From Purshia tridentata (taxonomy: Eukaryota; Streptophyta; Magnoliopsida; Rosales; Rosaceae), in contig QANT01005646.1 in NCBI GenBank assembly GCA_003254885.1, positions 1 to 64,000 of the forward strand: a stretch of DNA of 64,000 bases, in the 5' to 3' direction. The notes under the pieces were generated by a model. The model was given only the letters and a program-made list of their open reading frames with translations, had not been told where the DNA came from and made no database searches. Below are positions 41,101-50,517 of this stretch, piece after piece; the first letter of the stretch is position 1; each line of letters begins with the position of its first letter. The translations under genes were made by a program, and so were the position numbers.

Positions 41101-41655
41101 AATTACTACTTAACTTCCTGTTACAAAAATAATTTGGTTGGTGGAACAGATGATTGGTTAAACAAATTTTTTCACCTCTAAGACATGGATTATGTCAGCA
41201 AGGTGCTTGCAAATTAAAACCAACATCTCCAATTGTTCAAAACAGCCAAAGTTAGAACAGGAATTGCTTAGGCCTATGGTCAGTTTTGTGACTGACTAGT
41301 TTTCTTATTTCCTAATACCAAAATAAGAGCAGTAAATGGGCAATTCAAAACTTGAAACCTCCAAATGAAACAAGCTCACCTCTTTAAAAGTTTACAGCTT
41401 ATTATAAAACAAAACCAGTCAGACAAACAACTTACAAAGGTAAGCAATACGAGGCTCCCCGCTTTCGACTAAATTTGCAACACGAAGAAACCTCTGGATT
41501 GCAGAGGCCAAAGTGGCAGGCAATCTTTCGCTCTCAAACGGCTCAGGAACATGATTGTGATAACTTCCAGAGCCCATAGTGATGGCCCTTGTAATGGGTC
41601 TTTGAGGCTCTGGGTCACCTTCATAGATAGGCTCTGCAACCACAATCTCAGACAT
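26152..41655 (-). CDS. CALS8: Callose synthase (1,3-beta-glucan synthase, GT48), CALS8/GSL4-like, with one frame break
   Basis: I can place 41 coding exons between ATG 41655 and stop 26152, about 1,947 codons. Exon 1 is 41436-41655, the largest is exon 39 (26741-27589) and the last 26152-26382. All junctions keep phase. N-terminus: Vta1-like region ([36 protein letters not shown]); then the FKS1-like domain ([20 protein letters not shown]); TM clusters on both sides of the cytosolic catalytic region ([39 protein letters not shown]); C-terminus [13 protein letters not shown]. It would make callose from UDP-glucose at the plasma membrane; CALS8 is linked to plasmodesmal callose under stress. 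Odd: exon 34 (29552-29672) has one base too many at GGG 29640-29642 (minus CCACCCGAATATT), shifting frame after LPGPP. LSGWTLPRLY and MLPFCVMTPHY depart from usually invariant motifs. Either an assembly error or a decaying gene. Confidence 0.93.
34736..35957 (-). other. Long intron 14 of the callose synthase gene, with repeat-like sequence
   Basis: This 1.2-kb intron contains related stretches: CGATATGGGACTCAGTCAGT followed by CACTTGCACAACACCCAAC (about 35087-35130), a similar ATTGGATTCAACATATGCTAGCACAACACGCAAC (about 35378-35412), and GACGTGGGACTCAAGG (about 35549). It looks like a degraded dispersed repeat; the family is not recognised and there is no coding. Confidence 0.35.
37074..38251 (-). 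other. Long intron 9 of the callose synthase gene, with repeat-like sequence
   Basis: Two related segments, TGTCAAGTTACCATATACCC-AAAAGCTTAAGGTGTTAGGAAA (about 37459-37502) and ATGTCAAGTTGCTGCTATACCC-AAAAGGTTATAGCATTAGGAAA (about 37725-37770), suggest a duplicated or composite dispersed-repeat relic. No coding and no clear terminal repeats. Confidence 0.35.
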
Positions 41656-42060
41656 TGGTACTCTGAGCTCAAAAGAAATGATGATGGGACTAAGAACAAG
41701 GAGGGAGAGTATGACATGGGTTCAGAGTATATAGGTGGGATCTTCTTCTCCATTAAACTTGTTTCTTAGTGTGGTCAGCTTTCGTTTTTGGTATGCTTTT
41801 TGCTTTTGGAAACTTGCTTTGTAATCTTTTTGCTTTAGCTTTTGAAGCTCTCTGTTTGGTTTTTGCTTTCGCTTTTTGAGAGAGAAGGGAAGGAAGTGAC
41901 CGAGGAAGTGAGTGAGAAGGAGAGAGGGAGAGGGAGGGAGTATTGTAAGCCGTTTGAAAGCGTGTGAGCAGTTACTTTATCGTTAAGAATTAAGGCGCGA
42001 GTGTTTGCCCACACGTGTTTGTCAACAAGAGATGCCCGAGAAGGGTGTGATAATAATTAA
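41656..42060 (-). promoter_or_regulatory. 5' flank of the callose synthase gene
   Basis: Upstream of the ATG on the minus strand. A GA-rich stretch on the plus strand (about 41878-41941, CT-rich in transcript sense) is typical of a plant 5' UTR or core promoter region. No distinct TATA box chosen. Confidence 0.4.
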
Positions 42061-43463
42061 CAAATGATTAGATAAAACTTGAGGGTTAATTTAGTAACAA
42101 CCTTCAAAATTATTGAAAATGAAGTGCCCTCTTCAGAATTTAGATATTCTACAATGTTCAGTGTGGGGCATTTGAAATATGACAACCTACAATGGTTTAG
42201 TGTACGTCCGATATCTTCGTCAATCCAATCTATTAATATTGGGATGGTACTATCTAATTTAATTGCGTAAAATTTTTTTTATTTTAGGCCTTTCACATAT
42301 TATTTTTAAATTTATAATCCGGTTTAGGCTAGATTGTTCAACCCACAAAAGTTTCTTTGTTTCATTACATCCTCTTGACCTCTCTCCAACCCCAAACACT
42401 CCCCACGCATCTCTCTTTTAATACACAAGTGCCCAGTAATATAATATCACATTTACTGGTAGATTCGAATCAAAATTAAGTTGTAAATTAATTATCTGTT
42501 TATTTTATTTAAGAAATATTTCAAACAGCAGTATAGATTTTCATTTAAAAAGTAAAAGAAAATGACAAGCCTGCCTGATTAATGTGTGCGCTGTATTTTC
42601 TTTGCATATATATATATAATATATTATTGTTGAAAGGCATAAGTCATATAACATTATTTTTCTGTCTATTATTAGTTGTCTTCCAACAACAATACGAGAT
42701 TACGAGGTTAAGTAAACACAAAACAAAACAAGTGACAGCCCATTAAAAGTTCTAGTGCTAAGGAATGCAAAGGCAGGAAGTATATGTACGTGACCATATA
42801 TAATGTCTATTTGATCGAGGGTCAAAAAGGGTACCTGTAAAGCTTCTGCAATCACTTTTTCATTGCAAATTAAAAAAATTAAAAGACTATGGCTAATGGC
42901 TATGGGCATCAGGCATGTTCGTGGTCGGTGGGTATATTACTGTTTACCCTGGCCTGATTGGGCACTAACGACATATAAGTCTTTATATAATGTTATGGTA
43001 CGTACTAATTACTTATATCTAAAACAAATATGATATATATATATATATCTAGAATATATACGTACACATCATATTATTTTCTGATATATTTTGAAGTGTT
43101 AATAACTGTAGTGGCCGTTAGGATGATATATATCTTCTCTGGGACGTCGGTAATTAATCTCATAGCCATATTCATACTCATATACCTAATTCTATATATG
43201 TCTCTCTCAACTCAACAATGTAATCGTTCATATATAACATGTTTTGTAGCTTAGTTATATGAATCTTAATTTTGTTTCCCCGGCCTCCTTTTATTCCTAA
43301 TTTGAGTGCCAATTCAATCTTAATTCAAGCTAAATAGAACCTATATGAATACTAGGTAGAGTGTACGTATTGATGTTATATAACCTATATGAATATACTT
43401 GGCAATTGAAACCATGCAATCCATGCATAGTGTTCGTGAAAAAAAATAAAATTGATATATATG
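42061..43463. other. Intergenic, no gene seen
   Basis: AT-rich spacer between CALS8 and NAC. It includes TA runs near 42605-42620 and 43030-43050 and a 14-bp direct repeat AACCTATATGAATA at about 43338 and 43382. The open frames present are short and low-complexity. Confidence 0.5.
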
Positions 43464-43828
43464 CTTTCTGGATGGCTTTTTTTGTGTGGTGGAAATAGCA
43501 TCCTTTTCCAGAGAGGGGCTTCCATGGGGCATGCCCCAATGGGGCAGCTCTCACAAAGAGGTGGGCCCTACAATACATGGGGTCTACCTCTTTGTGAGAG
43601 CTGCCCCATTGGGGCATGCCCCATGGAAGTCTCACGCTCCTTTTCCAAGAAGAATTTGGTGAGCTTAGCTATAAGCTAGCCGCCATATCTATTACATATC
43701 TAACATCAAATACTTTCTGGATGGCTTTTTTTGTGTGGTGGAAATAGTATCCTTTTCCAAGAAGAATTTGGTGAGCTTAGCTATAAGCTTATAGCCGCCA
43801 TATCTATTACATATCTAACATCAAATAT
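43464..43828. repeat. 112-bp tandem duplication, first copy split by a MITE
   Basis: Both copies start CTTTCTGGATGGC (43464 and 43713) and end TATTACATATCTAACATCAAAT. After removal of the 128-bp insert plus one 9-bp target copy, the period is 112 bp. The second copy has five extra bases (AAGCTTATAGCC against AAGCTAGCC). Confidence 0.9.
43510..43637. mobile_element. Hairpin (foldback) MITE with 9-bp target duplication, Mutator-like
   Basis: The 128-bp insert is flanked on both sides by TCCTTTTCC (43501-43509 and 43638-43646). The neighbouring tandem copy has a single TCCTTTTCC, giving the empty site. The insert contains a perfect 44-bp inverted repeat, 43519-43562 and 43586-43629, with a 23-nt loop. 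Each arm contains the self-palindromic GGGGCATGCCCC. A 9-bp duplication is typical of Mutator-superfamily elements; there is no coding capacity, so it is non-autonomous. Perfect arms suggest a young insertion. Confidence 0.85.
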
Positions 43829-44138
43829 CTCCTAGTTACTAATTATGTTAATTACCCTAGCTTAACTAGGACTTAATCCTAGATGTACGCAACGTACGTA
43901 AGACACCTGGCAGGTACGTGGACTGCCAGTTCGTCATTTATCTCCATTTCAAGCTCCTATTGGTCCATCAAGTCACACAAGCTAGTGTTGATTAGCTTCA
44001 TGCATGGCTTTCGGAACAAGAAACACTAATTACCAATCAGACCTAATTAATCCTAGTGGACTCAGGGAATACAGAATTAATTTCTCCTAATATTACCCTA
44101 GCTAAGCCCTAATGATCGACCCAATTACCAATCACTAT

Positions 44139-44145
44139 TATAAAT
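44139..44145 (+). promoter_or_regulatory. TATA box of the NAC gene
   Basis: TATAAAT about 90 bases before the ATG at 44232, followed by a CT-rich leader. Position and sequence fit a plant core promoter. Confidence 0.6.
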
Positions 44146-44231
44146 GCACCGCACCAAAGACCTTACTTACACTCCCATACTCACTCTGTCATTGCTCTCT
44201 CGATCACCTCACAGCCTTCTCTCCAATTCCG

Positions 44232-45080
44232 ATGGCTACTCGTTTGTCTGTTCCGGTGGGTTTCAAGTTTATCCCCAACGAAGAAGAACTACTTCTTTGG
44301 TACCTTCTCCCCAAACTCGAGGGCAAGGAGGTTCCCAAAGGTCCTGTTCACGACTGTAATCTTTACGATAAAGAACCTTCGCAAATATGGGACCAATACA
44401 AAGAATCACAAGAAGCTAAAGACGTCTACTTATTTACCCAACTCAAGAAGAAAACCCTAAAGGGCTCGCGTATTAGCCGAACAGTCGGCACCGGCACCTG
44501 GAAAGGCGAAGACTCCAGCACCAAAATATATGCTACTTTGGACAAGAACAAGTATGTTATTGGGTACAGAAAAAGATTTTGTTACAAGAATAAAGGGTCG
44601 GAGGACGATGGCCGCTGGATTATGCACGAGTACGATCTTGATGAATCTTTATTGCAAAACAAAGATCAAGTAAGTATATCTATATATATAATATCTTTTG
44701 GTAAGTATATGTATGTATGTGTGTTTAATTAAATTATAATTTTCTTTGTATAATAGGATTTGGAATTTATTTGACGAAAAAATATGCAATATGATCAAAT
44801 GCAGGAAAAGAAGTATGTAATTTGCATTCTTAGGAAGAATGACAGATCATCGGAGAAAAAGAAAGTACAATTACAAGAACAAGAACAAGATGATCAAGTG
44901 AAGCTTTTGGAGGATAAAATACAAGGAGACCTTCAACGTCCGTTTATTCAAGAAGAGACGACGTCATCTAACAATAACATTCTCAAATACTTGGAGGACT
45001 ACTTAATGAGCAATGATGATCACCTTCAACCTATCGACGCAGATCTTGAAAATGAAATACGAAAATATTTAAAAGATTAG
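44232..45080 (+). CDS. Short atypical NAC-domain transcription factor
   Basis: Two exons, 44232-44669 and 44805-45080 (donor CAA|GTAAGT, acceptor ATGCAG|GAA), 237 aa. ATG 44232 is chosen because the NAC domain starts within ten residues and a TATA box lies just upstream. Subdomain A reads VPVGFKFIPNEEELLLWYL against the usual LPPGFRFxPTDEEL. Later parts include KEPSQIWDQY, YLFTQLKKK, GTGTWKGEDS, IGYRKRFCY and RWIMHEYDL, i.e. subdomains B-E in order. The intron is at the conserved place after the WIMHEY part. The 90-residue C-terminal region is acidic and Gln-rich (QEQEQDDQ), possibly an activation region. NAC proteins bind DNA as dimers. This copy is divergent and does not fit a named subgroup that I can identify. 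Confidence 0.92.
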
Positions 45081-45199
45081 TTCTGCTAAGCCTCGTTCAA
45101 CACCTAGCATTAATGTTAGCACTTATGTTAGTATTAGCATCATATAAATATTTTGATTTTGATTTTTTTTGGCCAGTTGTTAAACTTGATCTTTATCTT

Positions 45200-45760
45200 G
45201 ATAATCTACAGACTTTTTAGTTCCCTGAAAGCCTTTTTAGGTGCAAAACACTTGTGGTTTTGAAACTGTCATCAAATTAATTGTTTGACTTATGCTCCTA
45301 CATCACGGGTGTTTCCGAAATCTCAAGTTTCTCCATTTCACAGTTGATCCTGATATATACTCAATGGAAAATATTTTATCTTACTGTCCTGTACTGAGAA
45401 ACCTCAGGACTATCTCTGTGAGGATTCTGGGGGTCGCAGGTTGAGATGGAAGTGGCAAAATATTTGTTAATAAATGGCATAGCTTTAGATAAGACGACAA
45501 TTTATACAGGTTCTCTGTGTATTGAAGAGGAGTTATACAGGGCATTTTGTATGTTTCACAGGCGTTCAATGACTTATATCAAGTTGAATTTATCAAATGT
45601 AATACTTGGTTTTTCAAGCACTTTATTTTGTATGTCTGATTCTCTAGATTTTGGAAGGATTCTGTTTTTCAAATTTGTAAAATCATCATCTTTGATGGAA
45701 GATGAATATATTTGCAGTCTTCTTTCCATTTTAAAGATTTTAACTCTCTAGCCTGGGGAA
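45200..45760 (+). pseudogene. F-box/FBD pseudogene fragment
   Basis: Plus-strand DNA matches the F-box gene at 46973: CCTGAAAGCCTTTTTAGGTGCAAAACACT-type LRR sequence, GGGTGTTTCC.AA.TCTCAAGTT, and CTTACTGTCCTGTACT. It then jumps directly to the FBD exon (CTCAGGACTATCTCTGTGAGG, GAAGTGGCAAAATATTTGTTAA) and ends with a GTTTCACAGGCGTTCAATGACTT tail. The F-box itself and the middle of the LRR are absent and the frame is interrupted. It is therefore an internally deleted, dead copy. Confidence 0.85.
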
Positions 45761-46084
45761 TCCCGATTAATTATGGTGACATGAACAGCTCTGGATAATC
45801 AAAAACTTTACATCAATCTGTCATATATGCCTTGATCGATCAGTTTTCCAGCTTTACCTTAAAAGCCTTTTCTTTTTGTCTTTAATTATAGCTAAATCAT
45901 TTTTATTTCTATTTTGCATCATAATAGTTGTAAGTATCTCAACTATAGTTGATGTTTTTATTATAGCTAAGTGTTAAAGTAATGTATAATCACTATTGAA
46001 TTGATGATTTATCTTTAGCTTCTCTATCTGTTTGTAATGATCAAGTTCCAGCACAATAGACAAAATGTATAATGTAATTGGCAA

Positions 46085-46210
46085 AAATCATAATTCCCAA
46101 CTCCCGATTAAGTAAATTTGAGCAATTAATTTCCACAAGTCACCGTCTTCAACATCTTTGGTGATCAATTTGGAGTCGATACCACTCGAACCATGGCTGT
46201 CCATTAAGCT
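46085..46210 (-). pseudogene. Fragment of the acidic unknown-protein gene
   Basis: The minus strand encodes MDSHGSSGIDSKLITKDVED and then GDLWKLIAQ...GSWEL. This matches residues 68-105 of the protein at 50032-50517 (MDGHGSSAMELIIKDTEDGD, LWNIDCSISHDWELG). DNA identity extends over TCCACAAGTCACC(G/A)TCTTC and ACTCGAACCATGGC. Flanking DNA (46000-46085) also matches 49820-49940, so a larger segment was copied. Confidence 0.8.
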
Positions 46211-46479
46211 TGGTTTGATTAATCTTAATAAACAAAAGAAATTAATTATATTAAATTTTGGGAAACTAAATATACTAAACTTTTTTATTGAATTTACTTC
46301 CATGATTTGGGTCTTGCCAAATATGCAAAACTGTGCGTTTTGTTCATATTAGAAAAACTCTGCGTTTTGTTGTAGTTGTAACTTGGAAGTTGGAAGTAGT
46401 AGTTGTAAAAAACAAGAAGTAGTATTAAAAAGGGTTTACACTTGCCGTTAGGAGTTAGGAGTACGTTAGGAGTGGTCTT

Positions 46480-46972
46480 GGGGACCGTATATCTTAGCTT
46501 TTCTCATCTTTTCTCAGCAACATTGGAGTTTTTACATTCACTGGCAGCGTAGCACAAGTATTTTTCCTGGGTCATCTTAGAAGCTCTTATCAGGTATTTC
46601 TCTTAAACCTTTTGACTTATTCTTTCTTACCATCTTTTTTTTTTTCCTTCTTCGTTCTGTTTGTTTGCTTAGAAAAAATTTCTCGATAAATTAGAATTCC
46701 ATGTCTAGATATGTGTGAAGAATACATGGGTATTCAATACTTTATTGTTAAATTGCAAACTTTTAGCTTTGACTATTTTTTTTTTGAAATTCTTTAATTG
46801 ATATATCGCAAAAAAAGGTTCAAACTTTCACTCGTTTAGTTGTTTTCCTTTGCCTTGGATTTTAAGTAAACAAAAATAGATTAAATTTAGAGTTTTTATG
46901 TATGTATTTTAATTTATAATTGAAATGTACACAGACACAGAAGTTTGAAGTATCAAGGTAGAAATAGATTCG
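46480..46972 (+). promoter_or_regulatory. Leader exon and leader intron of the plus-strand F-box gene
   Basis: The leader GGGTCATCTTAGAAGCTCTTATCAG|GTATTTC ends at 46593 and corresponds to those at 1521, 6095, 7321 and 49496. An intron of about 370 bases with T-rich stretches separates it from the ATG at 46973. The leader, intron and ATG order agrees across copies. Confidence 0.6.
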
Positions 46973-48733
46973 ATGTCAAAGCCTCAGGCAAGAGTTAAAG
47001 ATAGGATGATTGCATTACCAGACGAAATTATTTGTCACATACTTTCCTTCCTTCCAACAATATGTGCTGTGAGGACCAGCATTTTGTCTAGAAGATGGAA
47101 GAACTTATGGACTTCTGTTTCCAGTCTAGACTTTGACAATGTAAGAGATTTGTGTACTAAAGAGAAAGGTTGCTATGGCTCTGATCGCTTTACGACATTT
47201 GTTGATCGTGTATTTTTCTTTCGGGACTCATCAGTCATCCAAAAACTTCATGTTATACTTACTCACCTTCATGATTTCTCTCGTATTGATGCTTGGGTTT
47301 GCACAGCTGTTAGGCGTAATGTTGTTGAACTTGATTTTTGTCTATATGTTGATCGTCACAGGACTTTTGAGCTACCTCAAAGCCTTTTCATGTGCAAAAC
47401 ACTGAAGGTTCTGAAAGTTTCGTCAAACTGTATTACTTGTGCTCCTCCTACTTCAGGGTGTTTCCCAAGTCTCAAGTTACTCCATGTTACAGTTATGAAT
47501 CCTGATAAGAACTCAATGGATAAGCTTTTTTCTTACTGCCCTGTACTTGAAGACTTGACTATAGATGGAAGAATTGCAAATGGTGTCGTTTATAATTTCA
47601 AGGTCTTTGCGCCTGAACTGAAGACGTTGACAATCAATTTGGATGAACATACTAGTGGGCACAGTTTTCATATTAATGCTCCAAAGCTTGAAAACCTGGA
47701 TTTGAAGCAGGTTGCTTTGTCAAATTATAATTTGCAGAATTCAAAGTTCCTAGTCAATGCCAGTATTGTTCTCAGAGCCCTTTCTTCAGAAGAACGGGCC
47801 TCCTTTCCCACCCGTGCAATTGCACTTCTGGCTGTAGTTTCCCATGTTGAGTGTTTGTCTCTTTCTGCTCATTGTTTGGAGGTAAAGTATACCCTAACTT
47901 TTGTTCTTTACACTACCTTTGGTAGAGAGGATTATAGGATGAAAGAAATGGGTGGATGAGGAATACTTGAGGGGTGAGGCATGCATGTTGGCCCATCATT
48001 TTCATTCCCTTCATTGCCAGAAAGATTGAAGGAATGAAAGTAGTTAAATGGTAATTAGGTTCTTGTTTGCACTAGAAGATCTTCTCATTCCCTTCTACAA
48101 GCACGGTAATTAAGGAAGAGTTTTGCTTTTGCACTTTCCTTCCAATTATATGAACCATCTCCCAGTTTTCATTCTTCTTAACATGTTTATTGTTCTTATT
48201 ATTCTTGCTTTGACAATTTATGATTTAAAATTGTAAATTATGCATAAGGAATTGTTTAATCTCTGCATTAAGTTTTTGTTTGATCAGTATTTCTATCTTT
48301 CATGAAGGCTTGGTATCTCCCTCTTTTTCATAATTTAAACCAATTGAAGCTGGTACTTCACGATTGCCATTACTGGGATTTGCTAGAATTGTTGCTCGAC
48401 AGATCACCTAAACTGAAAGATCTCATTGTAGAAGTTGTAAGTAATATATATGCACTTATGCTAAATTTTACCAACATGCAGCACTAAAGCGAATTCTCAT
48501 TTCGTTAATTCCTTTATCATCAGAGAACCAAATGTGATGAAGAATATTCAGTGCCGCAATGGAATCCACCACAGTCTGTGCCTGCTTGTATGTTGAAAGA
48601 CCTCAGGACTATCTCCATAAGGGGATTTAGGTTACAGAAAGTTCAGAAGGAAGTGGCAAAATACTTGTTAAAGAATGGTTATGTTTTGGATAAGATGAAT
48701 TGGCAACATACTTCTTTTACAAGGAATTTTTGA
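46973..48733 (+). CDS. FBD/LRR F-box protein, plus-strand copy, altered C-terminus
   Basis: Exons 46973-47881, 48308-48436 and 48524-48733, all phase 0; 415 aa as read. The F-box core (DRMIALPDEIICHILSFLPT) starts at residue 9, then SRRWKNLWTSV. LRR-like parts include FMCKTLKVLKV, SGCFPSLKLLHV and CPVLEDLTIDG; exon 2 has NLNQLKLVLHDCHYWDLL; the FBD starts LKDLRTISIRGFRL. The reading frame ends at FTRNF, but the expected FBD end (MFQRCSMTCQVEI) lies in another frame just after, at about 48727-48770. The last 20 or so residues are therefore frame-shifted relative to the family. SCF adaptor role is inferred from family; the end change may or may not disable it. Confidence 0.88.
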
Positions 48734-49255
48734 TGTTTCAAAGGTGTTCTATGACTTGCCAAGTTGAAATTATCACACAATCAAGAGAAAAGAAAGTCGA
48801 AGTTGATTGGTTCTGTTTTGACACGGATGACAAGTTATGAGGTTTTCTGTATGCAGAAGAAAATGGAATTATTATACAAGGAGTTTTTGAGTTGATGACT
48901 TGCATGTCAAGTTTAATTGATTGCACAATAAGGAAAAAAAGACAGTTGGATGAGGATGTAAGTTTTGGTTTTTTGAATACTTTGTTTTGGAAGTCTGTTC
49001 TAGGTTTTGGAAAGATTTTGTTCTTCAAATTTGTAACTCATATTTGCAGTCCGCTTTCCATTTAATGATTGAATCTCGTTATCTTCTTTAACTTTGGGGA
49101 AATTTGATTTATTATGGTCACTTGCATATATATATATGTAAAATCTCTGATTGAATCAATCTGTATGTGTTAAATTAATAACTCTTAGCTATATCCTCGC
49201 CACTTAAAATGTGTATTATATAACCAAAAAGATAAATAGGAAACGAGAGAGAGAT
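48734..49255 (+). pseudogene. Degenerate FBD tail repeats downstream of the F-box gene
   Basis: After the stop come the shifted FBD end (TGTTTCAAAGGTGTTCTATGACTTG at 48733) and a second weak copy (GAGTTTTTGAGTTGATGACTTGCATGTCAAG, about 48879-48912). These are followed by the 3'-flank signature CATATTTGCAGTC(C)GCTTTCCATTTAATGATTGAATCTC, also found at 45710 and 49810. These are leftovers of at least one further tandem copy. Confidence 0.6.
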
Positions 49256-49369
49256 CAAAAAGACCAAACCAGAGTAAAACTGTGAAGAGTATAAAGCGCT
49301 CAAAGAGTGTGGAAACCTGGAAGCTTCACACTTGACAATTGCAGAGGTACCAAAAACGCTGTCGTTTGT

Positions 49370-49700
49370 TAAGCTCTGGTGGTCACATTTTCCTAGCTTT
49401 TCCCTCGTTTCTCAACATGCAAGTAATCAGGTCTTTTACCATTCACTAGCAGTAGCACAAGTATTTTGTCAGGGCCATCTCAGAAGCTTTCATCAGGTAC
49501 TTTTGTTAATAGAAGATGAATCTATTTGCAGTCCTCATCTCAATACACAAGTTTTAGAAAGATTTGTTAGGAGTAACTTACATATAACAGTAACAACTTA
49601 TGAAGAATAACCATAGTCAGTTGATGAAGTTGCCACAGACAAGGAGTTTTTTATGTTTCAGAAGGGGTCAATGACTTGTCTGGTTGATTTTATCAATATG
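49370..49700 (+). pseudogene. F-box remnant: leader joined to an FBD tail, coding body missing
   Basis: The leader copy (AGCAGTAGCACAAGTATTTTGTCAG, GCCATCTCAGAAGCTTTCATCAG|GTAC, ending at 49496) is followed within 120 bases by the F-box 3' signature and then an FBD tail (AAGGAGTTTTTTATGTTTCAGAAGGGGTCAATGACTTGTC, about 49640-49680). The F-box and LRR exons between them are gone. It is a deletion relic similar to the orphan leader at 7250. Confidence 0.7.
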
Positions 49701-50031
49701 CAATTATAGCTTTTACATGAAACTGAGTTTTGAAGTTCAATTCTTGGTTTTTGAGGGATTTTTTTGTAAAAGTTGTAGAGCTCTCTTTTTGTTGATAGCT
49801 ATCCCTTTCTGTTCCATTTAATGATTGAATCTCTTTAGCTTCTCTAAATCTATTTGTAAAGACTCAGCTACAGAACAATAGAAAAATTGTATAGTGAAAA
49901 CCATGTTCAGTTAATGTAATTGGCACAAATCGTAATAATATAAAGATTTGTGAGCCCTTTAGATTTAAAATACATGGGGGGCTAGCAGAGTCTTTAGCTT
50001 AGTCACACATGATTGAGTCATATGCAGTGTC

Positions 50032-50517
50032 CTACCATAAAGAGCTGTACACATGCTCCTCCTCTAAGCCAACTCCATAACAAATATGAGAATAATCACT
50101 AACCCAAATTCCAGAATCAGTGGGACAATCCATATCATATTCACAAGAATCCATATACCAATTCATGTCATCACTGCAGGGTGAGCAAGCCACCTGCTCA
50201 TCCCTACCAAAACATCCCAACTCCCAATCATGTGAAATCGAGCAATCGATATTCCACAAGTCACCATCTTCGGTATCTTTGATGATCAATTCCATAGCAC
50301 TCGAACCATGGCCATCCATTGTGCTTGGATTGGCAATTTCTGCCTCTAGAGATTGGATCACACTGTTTAATCTTTCCTCATCGCGATCTTCTTCTTGCAG
50401 TTCTTCCAATAAGGACATGAGAATGGCACTGTTGGTTTCCATGACTTCAACTCCAAAATCTTCATAATCTTCACCATTCAAGCTTGCATAGTTTCTTGGT
50501 GCAGTGCTAGAACCCAT
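50032..50517 (-). CDS. Unrecognised acidic protein, copy 1
   Basis: Single exon, 161 aa from ATG 50517; the frame extends three codons upstream without an earlier ATG. I do not recognise a named family. Visible: a conserved N-terminal helix (ILMSLLEELQEEDRDEERLN, continuing SVIQSLEAEI), an acidic middle, and DDMNWYMDSCEYDMDC towards the C-terminus. Very acidic, few basic residues, no signal peptide or TM. The paralogue at 53112 shares the MSLLE...DEERL helix and the NWYMDSC box; a third fragment lies at 46085. A TATA box (TATATAA, 50661-50667 on minus) sits about 140 bases upstream. The layout (short hydrophobic helix plus acidic Trp/Tyr box) would suit a small regulatory or adaptor protein, but that is a guess. 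Confidence 0.8.
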   Translation of the reverse strand: MGSSTAPRNYASLNGEDYEDFGVEVMETNSAILMSLLEELQEEDRDEERLNSVIQSLEAEIANPSTMDGHGSSAMELIIKDTEDGDLWNIDCSISHDWELGCFGRDEQVACSPCSDDMNWYMDSCEYDMDCPTDSGIWVSDYSHICYGVGLEEEHVYSSLW

